64,000 nucleotides of DNA from Sipunculus nudus. Its lineage: Eukaryota > Annelida > Sipuncula > Golfingiida > Sipunculidae. Made by a program: the position numbers and the translations under genes. The stretch spans positions 95,874,723-95,938,722 of the forward strand of contig CM049309.1 of the NCBI GenBank assembly GCA_026874595.1, in the 5' to 3' direction. The notes below the pieces were generated by a model. The model saw only the letters and a program-made list of their open reading frames with translations. It was not told where the DNA came from and ran no database searches. Of the stretch, positions 49,638-60,200 are shown one piece after another. Within the stretch, counting starts at the first letter, position 1. Every line of letters starts with the position of its first letter.

Positions 49638-49725
49638 TATTCAAAATCACAGGATTAATTTATATTCAACATTTCAGAATTAATTTACATCATCAACATC
49701 ACAGAATTAACATACTTCATCCTAA
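49638..49725. repeat. Detached right part of the 27/24-bp array
   Basis: It contains 'aatttacatcatcaacatca' and 'cagaattaacatacttcatc' after some decayed units ('attcaacatttcagaattaa'). Identity with the array left of element C shows that the two parts were once joined. Confidence 0.85.
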
Positions 49726-51800
49726 TTCTGGATCAGTAATTAGACATGGCCAGTTTTAGTTTGGCATTGCTCCTGAATCTCGCTAGCATTAAGATTGTGC
49801 ATCTTTTTTGGGAGGCATTATCAGATGTGATTGGGAAACTTTATGGCAGCAGAAACAGTTGGAAAGGTGGGCAACAGTAGCTAAGATTCAATCCAAGATT
49901 ATGCTCAAACTTGATTACACTGTGGACAATCAGTAGGGCAAGTTGATATGGCATGCTGGTTTTTACTGAGCTGGCTTGATTTCAACACCATGTGTAATTT
50001 AGGGTTGCCACAGGCTTATTGAGTGCAAACTAAAGGTCAACAAATGTCAGCAGAAATAACAGAGTTTGTGATTTAAAAAACCAGCAGGCTTGATTAGCAT
50101 TGCTCTGGCAGCTTCGTTCTCAGGTGTATACACAGTTTAACTGACCTTTATAGTCTGTGCCTTCAGCTCCTTCAGAAAATGAACCAAATTATCTTCCTCG
50201 TTTTCAAATGTCACAGAAAAAGAATTTTATTATCTCATAAAGTGCATTTCATCTTGTCTGGTAATTTTGATGGTTTATTTTAAAGCTGACCAGGTTTCAT
50301 GTTTTTTCCACCTGACATGACTCACTCCTCTTCAAAGGATGTTTTGAAGTAGATTTTACTTGCATTATTTAGTTGAATCTGTTACCAAGTCTGTTCCATA
50401 CAGTCCTTTTCAACATGGAGCTTTTTTCATGTCTTGACATTCATTTTAAAAAAAATTATGTAGAGGGAAATAATTACAACTAGAGATTGCTCATTTGAGC
50501 ACTATATAGACTGAGAACTGCAAATGAAAATATTCTGGATCTAAATTGAAACTTAATTAAATGAGCCCACCACATTTCTTCTATTTCTTCTGAAAATATC
50601 CTTAAAATCCATTGGAATTGAGTATTTGTGAAATTTGACAAACCAACCTATAATAGGAAATAAAGAAACTCAACAATGAACTACGTAGTACCTGTGCGGT
50701 GGAAATGAAAAGCTTTATAGTTCATGGATACACTTTCACGGAGTGTGTAAGTATAAGTTAACGTCCCTGGGTTTTTGGAAAGGTTAAATATCAGGGTACA
50801 CACTTGTACAGCCACTACATGAACTTAGGTGTATTCAGTATATTTGATGCAGTGGTTATGTTAATGTTAACATTTTACAAAGATATGCTTAGGTGCTCTG
50901 TAATGGGATTACCATGAACCTGAACACCTGTCTCGTGCATGGTCTAGTTGTGGACACTTGGCACGCTGCCATAGCATATTGTGTAATAGAACTGTTGATC
51001 CTACTGAGATGTCTAACATGAACTGTCTAAAAATATACAAAAGATTTATTCCAGTAAGGAAATATGAACATTTGATTCACCAGAAATTTCCAGGCAGCCA
51101 AAGAATAACATTTGTACAGAGACCACAGAACATTAAAATAATGAATGATAGCATTTAGGGAGGTTGTTATGCTGGTAAGTTGATTTCAAAACACCTCTGC
51201 CTGTAGCAGGTAAATCATTGGAGCATGCAGTATGGAGCCCTTTTCATCTGACCTAAGTTTGTATCGGTGCCCTTGGTTTACTAGTGGGCTGACTGTATAC
51301 ACGTGGATTTAGTATATATGTGGGTTGTGGATCTGTTGCTGTGTTTATTTGGACATGCTTGGGTGAGCTGGAGCACATGATCTGACCCTGCTTCGTGTGC
51401 TCAGCTTTCTGTGAGTACACCATAGGTCAAAGCTAAGGTGTGGTTTTATTGGCAAGGTTCAGTTGACGCTGTAGTGGTGATGCCTGTCTGGTTCACACAC
51501 CACCATTCATAGGAGGGCACCAGGGGCCTCACTTCAAGGTCCTGCAAAAAAAAGAAATATCTATCATCTAATTAAGATAAATAGTTTCTAAATTCTTATC
51601 ATATAGCTAAATTAGTCATCATTTATTAGGTTATTAAATGGTCCACACCATGAAACTATTTTATCCAACTTGTATTCCAGGCAAGTAACCCTGGTTAACA
51701 GGTCTTTACATTTTCGTTTGATTTGAGAGCTCTTGTCAATTTAGAATCCTGCTGTACAAAAGAATCCCAAACTTTTTCCACAAATTTCTTTTACCATATA
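49726..51800 (+). other. Intronic spacer, no gene supported
   Basis: This mostly AT-rich sequence has a 66-codon frame at 50958-51158 (starts MARCHSILCNRTVDPTEMSN) that resembles no family I recognise and has no clear flanking splice sites. I see no repeats. Confidence 0.5.
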
Positions 51801-51801
51801 T

Positions 51802-51957
51802 CATATAAAGACAGATTTGACCTCAGGCATTCATATTAAGACAGATTTGACCTCAGGCATTCATATTAAGACAAATTTGACCTCAGGCATTCATATTAAG
51901 AAAGATTTGACCTCAGGCATTCATATTAAGACATATTTGACCTCAGATATTCAGCTC
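51802..51957. repeat. 30-bp tandem repeat, about 5 copies
   Basis: The unit is 'cattcatattaagacagatt' plus 'tgacctcagg'. Five near-identical copies. Confidence 0.95.
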
Positions 51958-52950
51958 AGAACAATGAAACATTCTGCAAACTAAACTACTGCTCAATGTT
52001 GAACATGTTCAGGATCAAATCATTATGAGAAGGTGAACACAATACTTAAATCAACAGTCCTGAAGTTAACACACATGAGAAGAAAGTGTATGACTGTGCA
52101 TGTACAAGGCACAAAGTCTGGTCACATGACCTATTGGGACAAATGATTAGTATTTAGTCATCCTGCCAAGTGCATTCTTCCATCCACATGTGGAGTAAAT
52201 ATATGTAAACACAGGCCTCCCCCCCCCCCCCCCCCCAACCTGTCCACCCCCACACTAACATGTACTGATCCAGGGTACCAGTCCAAACATACCACACACA
52301 CCAGGTCCCTCCCACACACGTATCAACTTCTCAGGGTTCCCTAGTTTGATGCCTATCTATAACAGCTGTACGTGGGCTGCTGTGATTAAAGTTCCCCTAA
52401 TTGGTTTCATCCAGGGGTCAAAGCAGCTCTTCTCATGACAGGTAGTTTCTTGTTTCTGACAGAGTACATCAGTTATTTATGGACTGTTATTGCAAAATTG
52501 TAACATTCTAAAATCACTCGGTAAGGAAATGTGAAGTATGAATGTACACATAATTAGTCTGGGTGTATGTATATAGGCATGCATGATAATGAAGTATATT
52601 TAAGGCCAAAAAAATAAAAGGGTATGGTTCTCAGGCACTTTTTTTCAAAAATCAATGCGGGCGGGCGGTATTTTATTTTTGACCTTTTGTATGTTTCGAT
52701 AAAATGTCATATGATCAGGGAAAAGCATGTAAATGAAAGGTTTCTTCTTGCTAAGCAGGTAAAAGCACTATATAACAAAGGAAATTGTTTCAAAATTGTA
52801 TCATTTTACCATTTTGAATGACAAAATCACAATAAAAATGTTTGATGCGGGGGGTTAAAATTGACGCGGGCGGTGCCTGAGAACCTTTTATTTTTTTTGG
52901 CCTAAGAGCTGTAAAAAGTGCTAGTGGCTCCCGCAAAATTCTAATCATGT
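51958..52950 (+). other. Intronic spacer with an 18-C run
   Basis: No gene is seen. A run of 18 cytosines lies at 52219-52236. At 52640-52900 two related pieces face each other ('ggttctcaggcact' at 52627 and 'tgcctgagaacc' at 52874), so they form a short inverted repeat around a G-rich 'gcgggcgg' core, possibly a small foldback element. Confidence 0.5.
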
Positions 52951-53136
52951 GAATTCCTGCTCTCTGTGAATTCCTGCTCTCTGTGAATTCCTGCTCTCTG
53001 TGAATTCCTGCTCTCTGTGAATTCCTGCTCTCTGTGAATACCTGCTCTCTGTGAATTCCTGCTCTCTGTGAATTCCTGCTCTCTGTGAATTCCTGCTCTC
53101 TGTGAATTCCTGCTCTCTGTGAATTCCTGCTCTCTG
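52951..53136. repeat. 17-bp minisatellite, 11 copies
   Basis: The unit is 'gaattcctgctctctgt'. Ten of the copies keep GAATTC, so EcoRI sites recur every 17 bp; one copy reads GAATAC. Three units make 51 bases, which explains the repetitive minus-strand frames at 52790-53255. Confidence 0.97.
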
Positions 53137-53400
53137 ACATCCTTTGTATCAGCATTAAGTGTATGTATGTATTTCTGATAACCTGACCAGTCTGACACAT
53201 TGCTTCTTTGTCTGTAAGTTGTAATTACTAAATCTTCCAAATCTTTTATATCCACATCTTTGGATGAAATGTCATTTCCTTAAGGATTTTCTGATTTGAT
53301 CTGAGTTTTTCCTGTTGTTTCTATGACATGTAAAAATACCTGTATACAGACCTGTATATATTACTGCTGTCACAACCTCCTGAAGAAGGTGCAGTGAGTG

Positions 53401-53840
53401 GTACAGAACAGTTTTTAAAAATTGCTGTATGGAAAATAGTCTTTGATAAAAGCTGTACAGAACAGTTTTTGATAAACGCTGTATGGAACATAGTCTTTGA
53501 TAAAAGCTGTACAGAACAGTTTTTGATAAACGCTGTATGGAACATATGTCTTTGATAAAAACTGTACAGAACAGTTTTTCATAAACGCTGTATGGAACAT
53601 ATGTCTTTGATAAAAGCTGTACAGAACAGTTTTTCATAAACGCTGTATGGAACATATGTCTTTGATAAAAACTGTACAGAACAGTTTTTGATAAACGCTG
53701 TATGGAACATAGTCTTTGATAAAAGCTGTACAGAACAGTTTTTGATAAACGCTGTATGGAACACATTTTTTTATAAAAGTTGTACAGAACAGTTTTTGAT
53801 AAACGCTGTATGGAACATAGTCTTTGATAAAAGCTTTGAG
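53401..53840. repeat. 54-56 bp minisatellite, about 8 copies
   Basis: The unit contains 'acagaacagtttttgataaa', 'cgctgtatggaacatagtct' and 'ttgataaaagctgt'. The 56-bp form carries ATATGT for ATAGT. The two halves of the unit share TTTGATAAA, which suggests that it grew from a shorter ancestor. The minus-strand frames at 53272-54143 are products of it. Confidence 0.94.
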
Positions 53841-53974
53841 CAGTGGCCCTGTTATAAAAGGTGAATATATGACTAATGTCTTAAGTTGTAAAGTCCACCA
53901 ACATTTGCCCACATGAAATACCTCATGTTCTCTAGGCAATTGGTGCGCTGTTCTTTTCAAGATATGTTTATAAC

Positions 53975-54450
53975 TAGATGTGTCGGAATGACACGAATGC
54001 CTCCGCCTAGGGCAAATAAGAAACATTTGTAAAATTTTGACAAAAATTTTTAAGTTCAGGAGGTGTCGTATGGTCAAAAGTAGGTCAACTAGGGCAAAAT
54101 GCAAACTCGATCTGTAACGGGTCATTATCAAGCAACACACCAAAAATCATGCCAGTATATGCAGGCATTGTGAAAAAAAGTCCATACAAGGCTATTTGTC
54201 ATGAAAATTTATATTTTACATGAAATTTTCTATGTTCAGGAGCTGTAAAACGGTCAAAAGAAGGTCAACCGGGACGAAACGCGAACTCGATCTGTAACTG
54301 GTCATTATCTGCCTACACACCAAAAATCAGGCCAATATCTGCAGGCATTGCGAAAAAAAGTCCGTACATGTGCATTTGTCATGAAATTTCTATTTTTCAT
54401 AAAATTTTCTAAGTTTAGGAGCCGTAAAACGGTCAAAAGTAGGTCAACCG
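53975..54450 (+). repeat. 180-bp dispersed repeat, about 2.5 tandem copies
   Basis: Copies share 'cggtcaaaagtaggtcaacc', 'gcgaactcgatctgtaactg' and 'cacaccaaaaatcaggccaa', recurring about every 180 bp (landmark near 54072, 54252 and 54431). It begins near 'tgtcggaatgacacgaatgc'. The third copy is cut off by the 27-bp array within the shared landmark. Confidence 0.75.
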
Positions 54451-55086
54451 GTGGTTATGGTAGGGTTTTTAGAGTGTGTGGTTATGAGTAGGGTTTTTAG
54501 GTGTGTGGTTATGGTGGGGTTTTTAGGTGTGTGGTTATGAGTAGGGTTTTTAGGTGTGTGGTTATGAGTAGGGTTTTTAGGTGTGTGGTTATGAGTAGGG
54601 TTTTTAGGTGTGTGGTTATGAGTAGGGTTTTTAGGTGTGTGGTTATGAGTAGGGTTTTTAGGTGTGTGGTTATGAGTAGGGTTTTTAGGTGTGTGGTTAT
54701 GAGTAGGGTTTTTAGGTGTGTGGTTATGGTAGGGTTTTTAGGTGTGTGGTTATGGTAGGGTTTTTAGGTGTGTGGTTATGAGTAGGGTTTTTAGGTGTGT
54801 GGTTATGAGTAGGGTTTTTAGATGTGTGGTTATGAGTAGGGTTTTTAGGTGTGTGGTTATGAGTAGGGTTTTTAGGTGTGTGGTTATGGTAGGGTTTTTA
54901 GGTGTGTGGTTATGAGTAGGGTTTTTAGGTGTGTGGTTATGGTAGGGTTTTTAGAGTGTGTGGTTATGAGTAGGGTTTTTAGAGTGTGTGGTTATGAGTA
55001 GGGTTTTTAGGTGTGTGGTTATGAGTAGGGTTTTTAGGTGTGTGGTTATGAGTAGGGTTTTTAGGTGTGTGGTTATGAGTAGGATT
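54451..55086. repeat. 27/24-bp GT-rich minisatellite, about 24 copies
   Basis: The unit is 'ggtgtgtggttatgagtagg' plus 'gttttta'. A shorter form has GGTAGGG for GAGTAGGG. Both lengths are multiples of three, which gives an open frame at 54501-54758. It is not the animal telomere repeat TTAGGG. Confidence 0.95.
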
Positions 55087-55435
55087 TTTGGTGTGGTTTT
55101 GGATTTTGAAAAGCTTCACTTTTCTCAGTTGTTAAAGAGTCTGCCATAAAACCACCTGCCTCAGTGCACAGGCTGCACCGCTACTTTTGAACCTAAACTG
55201 AACAAGTTAATAATGGAAAACAGTTCTCCTTAAATCCTGTTACTGCTGATTCATCAAGTATTTCCATTCCCTGAGATTCACAGTATATGAATTGTCCTTT
55301 AATCTTAATGTCAGATTACACTAAAGAACAAAACAGGGAGTTAAGGTGATAAAATACTCCAGATAATGTTGAGTAATACATTTTTTTTGGCAATGGAGAC
55401 CTGGCATTATTGAGCTCAAGTAAAGATAGGGTAAT
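55087..55435 (+). other. Intronic spacer, no feature seen
   Basis: AT-rich sequence between two arrays. Nothing identifiable. Confidence 0.5.
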
Positions 55436-55920
55436 TGTATGGTTTTTGTTTACCAGCACTGTCTTTAGTCTGTGGTTTTCAGTCCTGTCCCTGTCATGGT
55501 CAGTCTGTATGTTCACCAGCACAGTCTTCAGTGACTGTTGTTTTCAGTCCTGTCTCTGTCATCATCAGTCTGTATGTTCACCAGCAAAGAGCTCAGTGTA
55601 TTGGTTTTAGTCTTGTCCCTGTCATGGTCAGTCTGTATGTTCACCAGCACAGTCCTCGGTGACTGTTGTTTTCAGTCCTGCCTCTGTCATCATCAGTCTG
55701 TATGTTCACCAGAACAAAGCTCAGTGTATTGGTTTTAGTCTTGTCCCTGTCATGGTCAGTCTGTATGTTCACCAGCTCAGTCCTCAGTGCGTTGTTTTCA
55801 GTCCTGCCTCTGTCATCATCAGTCTGTATGTTCACCAGCTCAGTCCTCAGTGCGTTGTTTTCAGTCCTGCCTCTGTCATCATCAGTCTGTATGTTCACAA
55901 GCACAGCTCTCAGTGTGTTT
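55436..55920. repeat. 63-65 bp minisatellite, about 7.5 copies
   Basis: The unit contains 'cagtctgtatgttcaccagc', 'acagtcctcagtg' and 'tttcagtcctgcctctgtca'. Starts of 'cagtctgtatg' are at 55501, 55566, 55629, 55694, 55757, 55820 and 55883. 63-bp and 65-bp copies alternate in the first half, which is a two-unit higher order. The plus and minus frames here are artefacts. Confidence 0.95.
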
Positions 55921-56825
55921 TTTTTTTCAATTTTGAAGGCATTGCACATTTTGTCTTTAAATTTGATAGACAAAATGTTTCAACTAAGTTCTCAAAGGGC
56001 TTTGAAAACATATGACCTTGGCCTTAATTGAATCAGCGGAATAAACTTCCATCTTTAGCATTTTTAAGATGCAGTAGCTTTGGAAGTATTGGGTGTGTGT
56101 CCCACAAATTTGACACAAGTTGTTTCCACTAAGTCCTCGGAGAAAACTGGTTATCATATTTCCTCTTGAGCATCCTGTAGACTAGTAATGACTGGAATCG
56201 GTCTTCAGATGTGTGTGACCCATCACTTAAAGAAGAACGAGGCTGACTGCTTCACAAGATCATATCTGAAGTTAATCTCAGTTTGGTTTTCAGATGATAA
56301 AGTTCCTGTTAAAAAATGTTAGTCTATAACGTCATGCTGAGCGTCATGATCCATAGGTCACTTGTTATCTCTGCAGTACTAAGTCCATTGTCAAGGATAT
56401 TCAGTAAATTTGGTTCAACCTACAAAATATATTGTTCATCTACTTGTGCAACAAGATGACTAAAAAAAATAACTGACATACATGTGGCTATTTGTGCATG
56501 ATTGAGTATGTAAATAATGATAATAAAATATAACTGATGCACATTATCATTATTAAAGACAAAGATGGAATTAACATGTATCATGTCAACACCCTGACCC
56601 ATGCATCACAGTTCTTGTTTAAAGGGAACATATTAACAGGAACTGCGTAATAAGCTGTAATGCCAAACTTGATTCAGTGCTCCAAGAGATAGATGTAATC
56701 TTCCTCTAGAAACGATTTTAAGCCAAGCTCGTGGGATGTTTACTAGTGTGTGTGAAAGGAAAACCACCAGGATGTCAGTTAGGTCATTGGAATCAAAGTG
56801 TATAAACTGTCTTTCCCCTTCCAAG
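55921..56825 (+). other. Intronic spacer with a family B fragment
   Basis: At about 56140-56365 lies the truncated end of a family B element ('ttttcagatgataaagttcc' and 'gctgagcgtcatgatccata'). The remainder is AT-rich. The last bases, 'actgtctttccccttccaag', form a strong polypyrimidine tract and acceptor for the candidate exon that follows. Confidence 0.55.
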
Positions 56826-57031
56826 AAATGCCAGCAGTAGTTAACAAAACAAGAAGCAGTACTTGGAAACAAGAAGTGCCAATAACAAGGAGCTGTAATC
56901 CTGAAGCAGGGCCAAATACAAAGTGTACATCACTAGCACTGATTGATCCAAATCCCATCAGCAACATGAATCCCACCCACTCACTAGTTGTGGTGCAGCC
57001 AGTGCATGGGGAGGCCAACCAACCTAGTTGA
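56826..57031 (+). CDS. Candidate alternative last exon of the midnolin homologue
   Basis: The acceptor 'gtctttccccttccaag' is strong. Joined to exon C the split codon becomes CAA, and the frame stays open for 68 codons to TGA at 57029-57031. It starts QMPAVVNKTRSSTWKQEVPI and ends VVVQPVHGEANQPS. The composition looks like a polar linker; I see no match to the basic C-terminal helix of midnolin. No good donor lies before the stop, and AATAAA follows at 57074. Joined exons A-D give 327 codons including the stop. If real, it would make a shortened product without the proteasome-binding end. It could also be a chance frame; the support is splice signal, phase and the poly(A) hexamer only. Confidence 0.4.
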
Positions 57032-57073
57032 ACCCATCAACTTGCTGTTAATGTGGAGTCAGTGCTGTTCCAG

Positions 57074-57079
57074 AATAAA
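57074..57079 (+). promoter_or_regulatory. Possible polyadenylation signal AATAAA
   Basis: A canonical AATAAA lies 43 bases after the TGA of the candidate last exon, with a TG/T-rich stretch ('gtttctctgtctgcattggc') about 25 bases further on. The hexamer is common by chance in AT-rich DNA. Confidence 0.3.
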
Positions 57080-57275
57080 GACTGGCCTGCTGCTGATTCA
57101 GAACAGTTTCTCTGTCTGCATTGGCTGTTTCATCAGAGTCTGTGTGCTATCATGTCTAGTCTAAACAGCTTTGGTTACCTCCACTCAGGATGTCAGGCCC
57201 GGAAATGTGATTACCAAGTATTCAACCATTGTCCTTAACCATCTTCGTAATGCTGTTACTATGTGTCTAACTCAG

Positions 57276-60200
57276 AAGAAAGCTAGTCTCCCTGTCTGAA
57301 AAAAACATGACCAAACTGAGGTATAGGAAAACCTGTCTCCCTGTCTGATAAAAAACATGACCAAACTGAGGTATAAGAAAACCTGTCTCCCTGTCTGATA
57401 AAAACATGACCAAACTGAGGTATAAGAAAACCTGTCTCCCTGTCTGATAAAAACATGACCAAACTGAGGTATAAGAAAACCTGTCTCCCTGTCTGATAAA
57501 AAACATGACCAAACTGAGGTATAGGAAAACCTGTCTCCCTGTCTGATAAAAAACATGACCAAACTGAGGTATAAGAAAACCTGTCTCCCTGTCTGATAAA
57601 AACATGACCAAACTGAGGTATAAGAAAACCTGTCTCCCTGTCTGATAAAAACATGACCAAACTGAGGTATAGGAAAACCTGTCTCCCTGTCTGATAAAAA
57701 CATGACCAAACTGAGGTATAAGAAAACCTGTCTCCCTGTCTGATAAAAACATGACCAAACTGAGGTATAAGAAAACCTGTCTCCCTGTCTGATAAAAAAC
57801 ATGACCAAACTGAGGTATAGGAAAACCTGTCTCCCTGTCTGATAAAAAACATGACCAAACTGAGGTATAAGAAAACCTGTCTCCCTGTCTGATAAAAACA
57901 TGACCAAACTGAGGTATAAGAAAACCTGTCTCCCTGTCTGATAAAAACATGACCAAACTGAGGTATAGGAAAACCTGTCTCCCTGTCTGAAAAAAACATG
58001 ACCAAACTGAGGTATAGGAAAACCTGTCTCCCTGTCTGATTAAAACATGACCAAACTGAGGTATAGGAAAACCTGTCTCCCTGTCTGATAAAAACATGAC
58101 CAAACTGAGGTATAGGAAAACCTGTCTCCCTGTCTGATAAAAACATGACCAAACTGAGGTATAGGAAAACCTGTCTCCCTGTCTGATAAAAACATGACCA
58201 AATTGAGGTATAAGAAAACCTGTCTCCCTGTCTGATAAAAACATGACCAAACTGAGGTATAAGACAACCTGTCTCCCTGTCTGATAAAAACATGACCAAA
58301 CTGAGGTATAAGAAAACCTGTCTCCCTGTCTGATAAAAACATGACCAAATTGAGGTATAAGAAAACCTGTCTCCCTGTCTGAAAAAAACATGACCAAACT
58401 GAGGTATAGGAAAACCTGTCTCCCTGTCTGAAAAAAACATGACCAAACTGAGGTATAGGAAAACCTGTCTCCCTGTCTGATTAAAACATGACCAAACTGA
58501 GGTATAGGAAAACCTGTCTCCCTGTCTGATAAAAAACATGACCAAACTGAGGTATAAGAAAACCTGTCTCCCTGTCTGATAAAAACATGACCAAACTGAG
58601 GTATAAGAAAACCTGTCTCCCTGTCTGATAAAAACATGACCAAACTGAGGTATAGGAAAACCTGTCTCCCTGTCTGAAAAAAACATGACCAAACTGAGGT
58701 ATAGGAAAACCTGTCTCCCTGTCTGATTAAAACATGACCAAACTGAGGTATAGGAAAACCTGTCTCCCTGTCTGATAAAAACATGACCAAACTGAGGTAT
58801 AGGAAAACCTGTCTCCCTGTCTGATAAAAACATGACCAAACTGAGGTATAGGAAAACCTGTCTCCCTGTCTGATAAAAACATGACCAAATTGAGGTATAA
58901 GAAAACCTGTCTCCCTGTCTGATAAAAACATGACCAAACTGAGGTATAAGACAACCTGTCTCCCTGTCTGATAAAAACATGACCAAACTGAGGTATAAGA
59001 AAACCTGTCTCCCTGTCTGATAAAAACATGACCAAATTGAGGTATAAGAAAACCTGTCTCCCTGTCTGATAAAAACATGACCAAACTGAGGTATAAGAAA
59101 ACCTGTCTCCCTGTCTGATAAAAACATGACCAAACTGAGGTATAGGAAAACCTGTCTCCCTGTCTGAAAAAAACATGACCAAACTGAGGTATAGGAAAAC
59201 CTGTCTCCCTGTCTGATTAAAACATGACCAAACTGAGGTATAGGAAAACCTGTCTCCCTGTCTGATAAAAACATGACCAAACTGAGGTATAGGAAAACCT
59301 GTCTCCCTGTCTGATAAAAACATGACCAAACTGAGGTATAAGAAAACCTGTCTCCCTGTCTGATAAAAACATGACCAAACTGAGGTATAGGAAAACCTGT
59401 CTCCCTGTCTGATAAAAACATGACCAAACTGAGGTATAGGAAAACCTGTCTCCCTGTCTGATAAAAAACATGACCAAACTGAGGTATAAGAAAACCTGTC
59501 TCCCTGTCTGATAAAAACATGACCAAACTGAGGTATAAGAAAACCTGTCTCCCTGTCTGATAAAAACATGACCAAACTGAGGTATAGGAAAACCTGTCTC
59601 CCTGTCTGATAAAAACATGACCAAATTGAGGTATAAGAAAACCTGTCTCCCTGTCTGATAAAAACATGACCAAACTGAGGTATAAGACAACCTGTCTCCC
59701 TGTCTGATAAAAACATGACCAAACTGAGGTATAAGAAAACCTGTCTCCCTGTCTGATAAAAACATGACCAAACTGAGGTATAAGAAAACCTGTCTCCCTG
59801 TCTGATAAAAAACATGACCAAACTGAGGTATAGGAAAACCTGTCTCCCTGTCTGATAAAAAACATGACCAAACTGAGGTATAAGAAAACCTGTCTCCCTG
59901 TCTGATAAAAACATGACCAAACTGAGGTATAAGAAAACCTGTCTCCCTGTCTGATAAAAACATGACCAAACTGAGGTATAGGAAAACCTGTCTCCCTGTC
60001 TGATAAAAACATGACCAAATTGAGGTATAGGAAAACCTGTCTCCCTGTCTGAAAAAAAACATGACCAAACTGAGGTATAGGAAAACCTGTCTCCCTGTCT
60101 GATAAAAACATGACCAAACTGAGGTATAAGAAAACCTGTCTCCCTGTCTGATAAAAACATGACCAAACTGAGGTATAAGAAAACCTGTCTCCCTGTCTGA

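Noticed and set aside
50958-51158. 66-codon frame MARCHSILCNRTVDPTEMSN
   Set aside because: No homology I recognise, no splice context, and length expected by chance.
54451-55086. Interstitial telomere repeat
   Set aside because: TAGGG appears within a 27-bp unit, but TTAGGG is not tandemly repeated.
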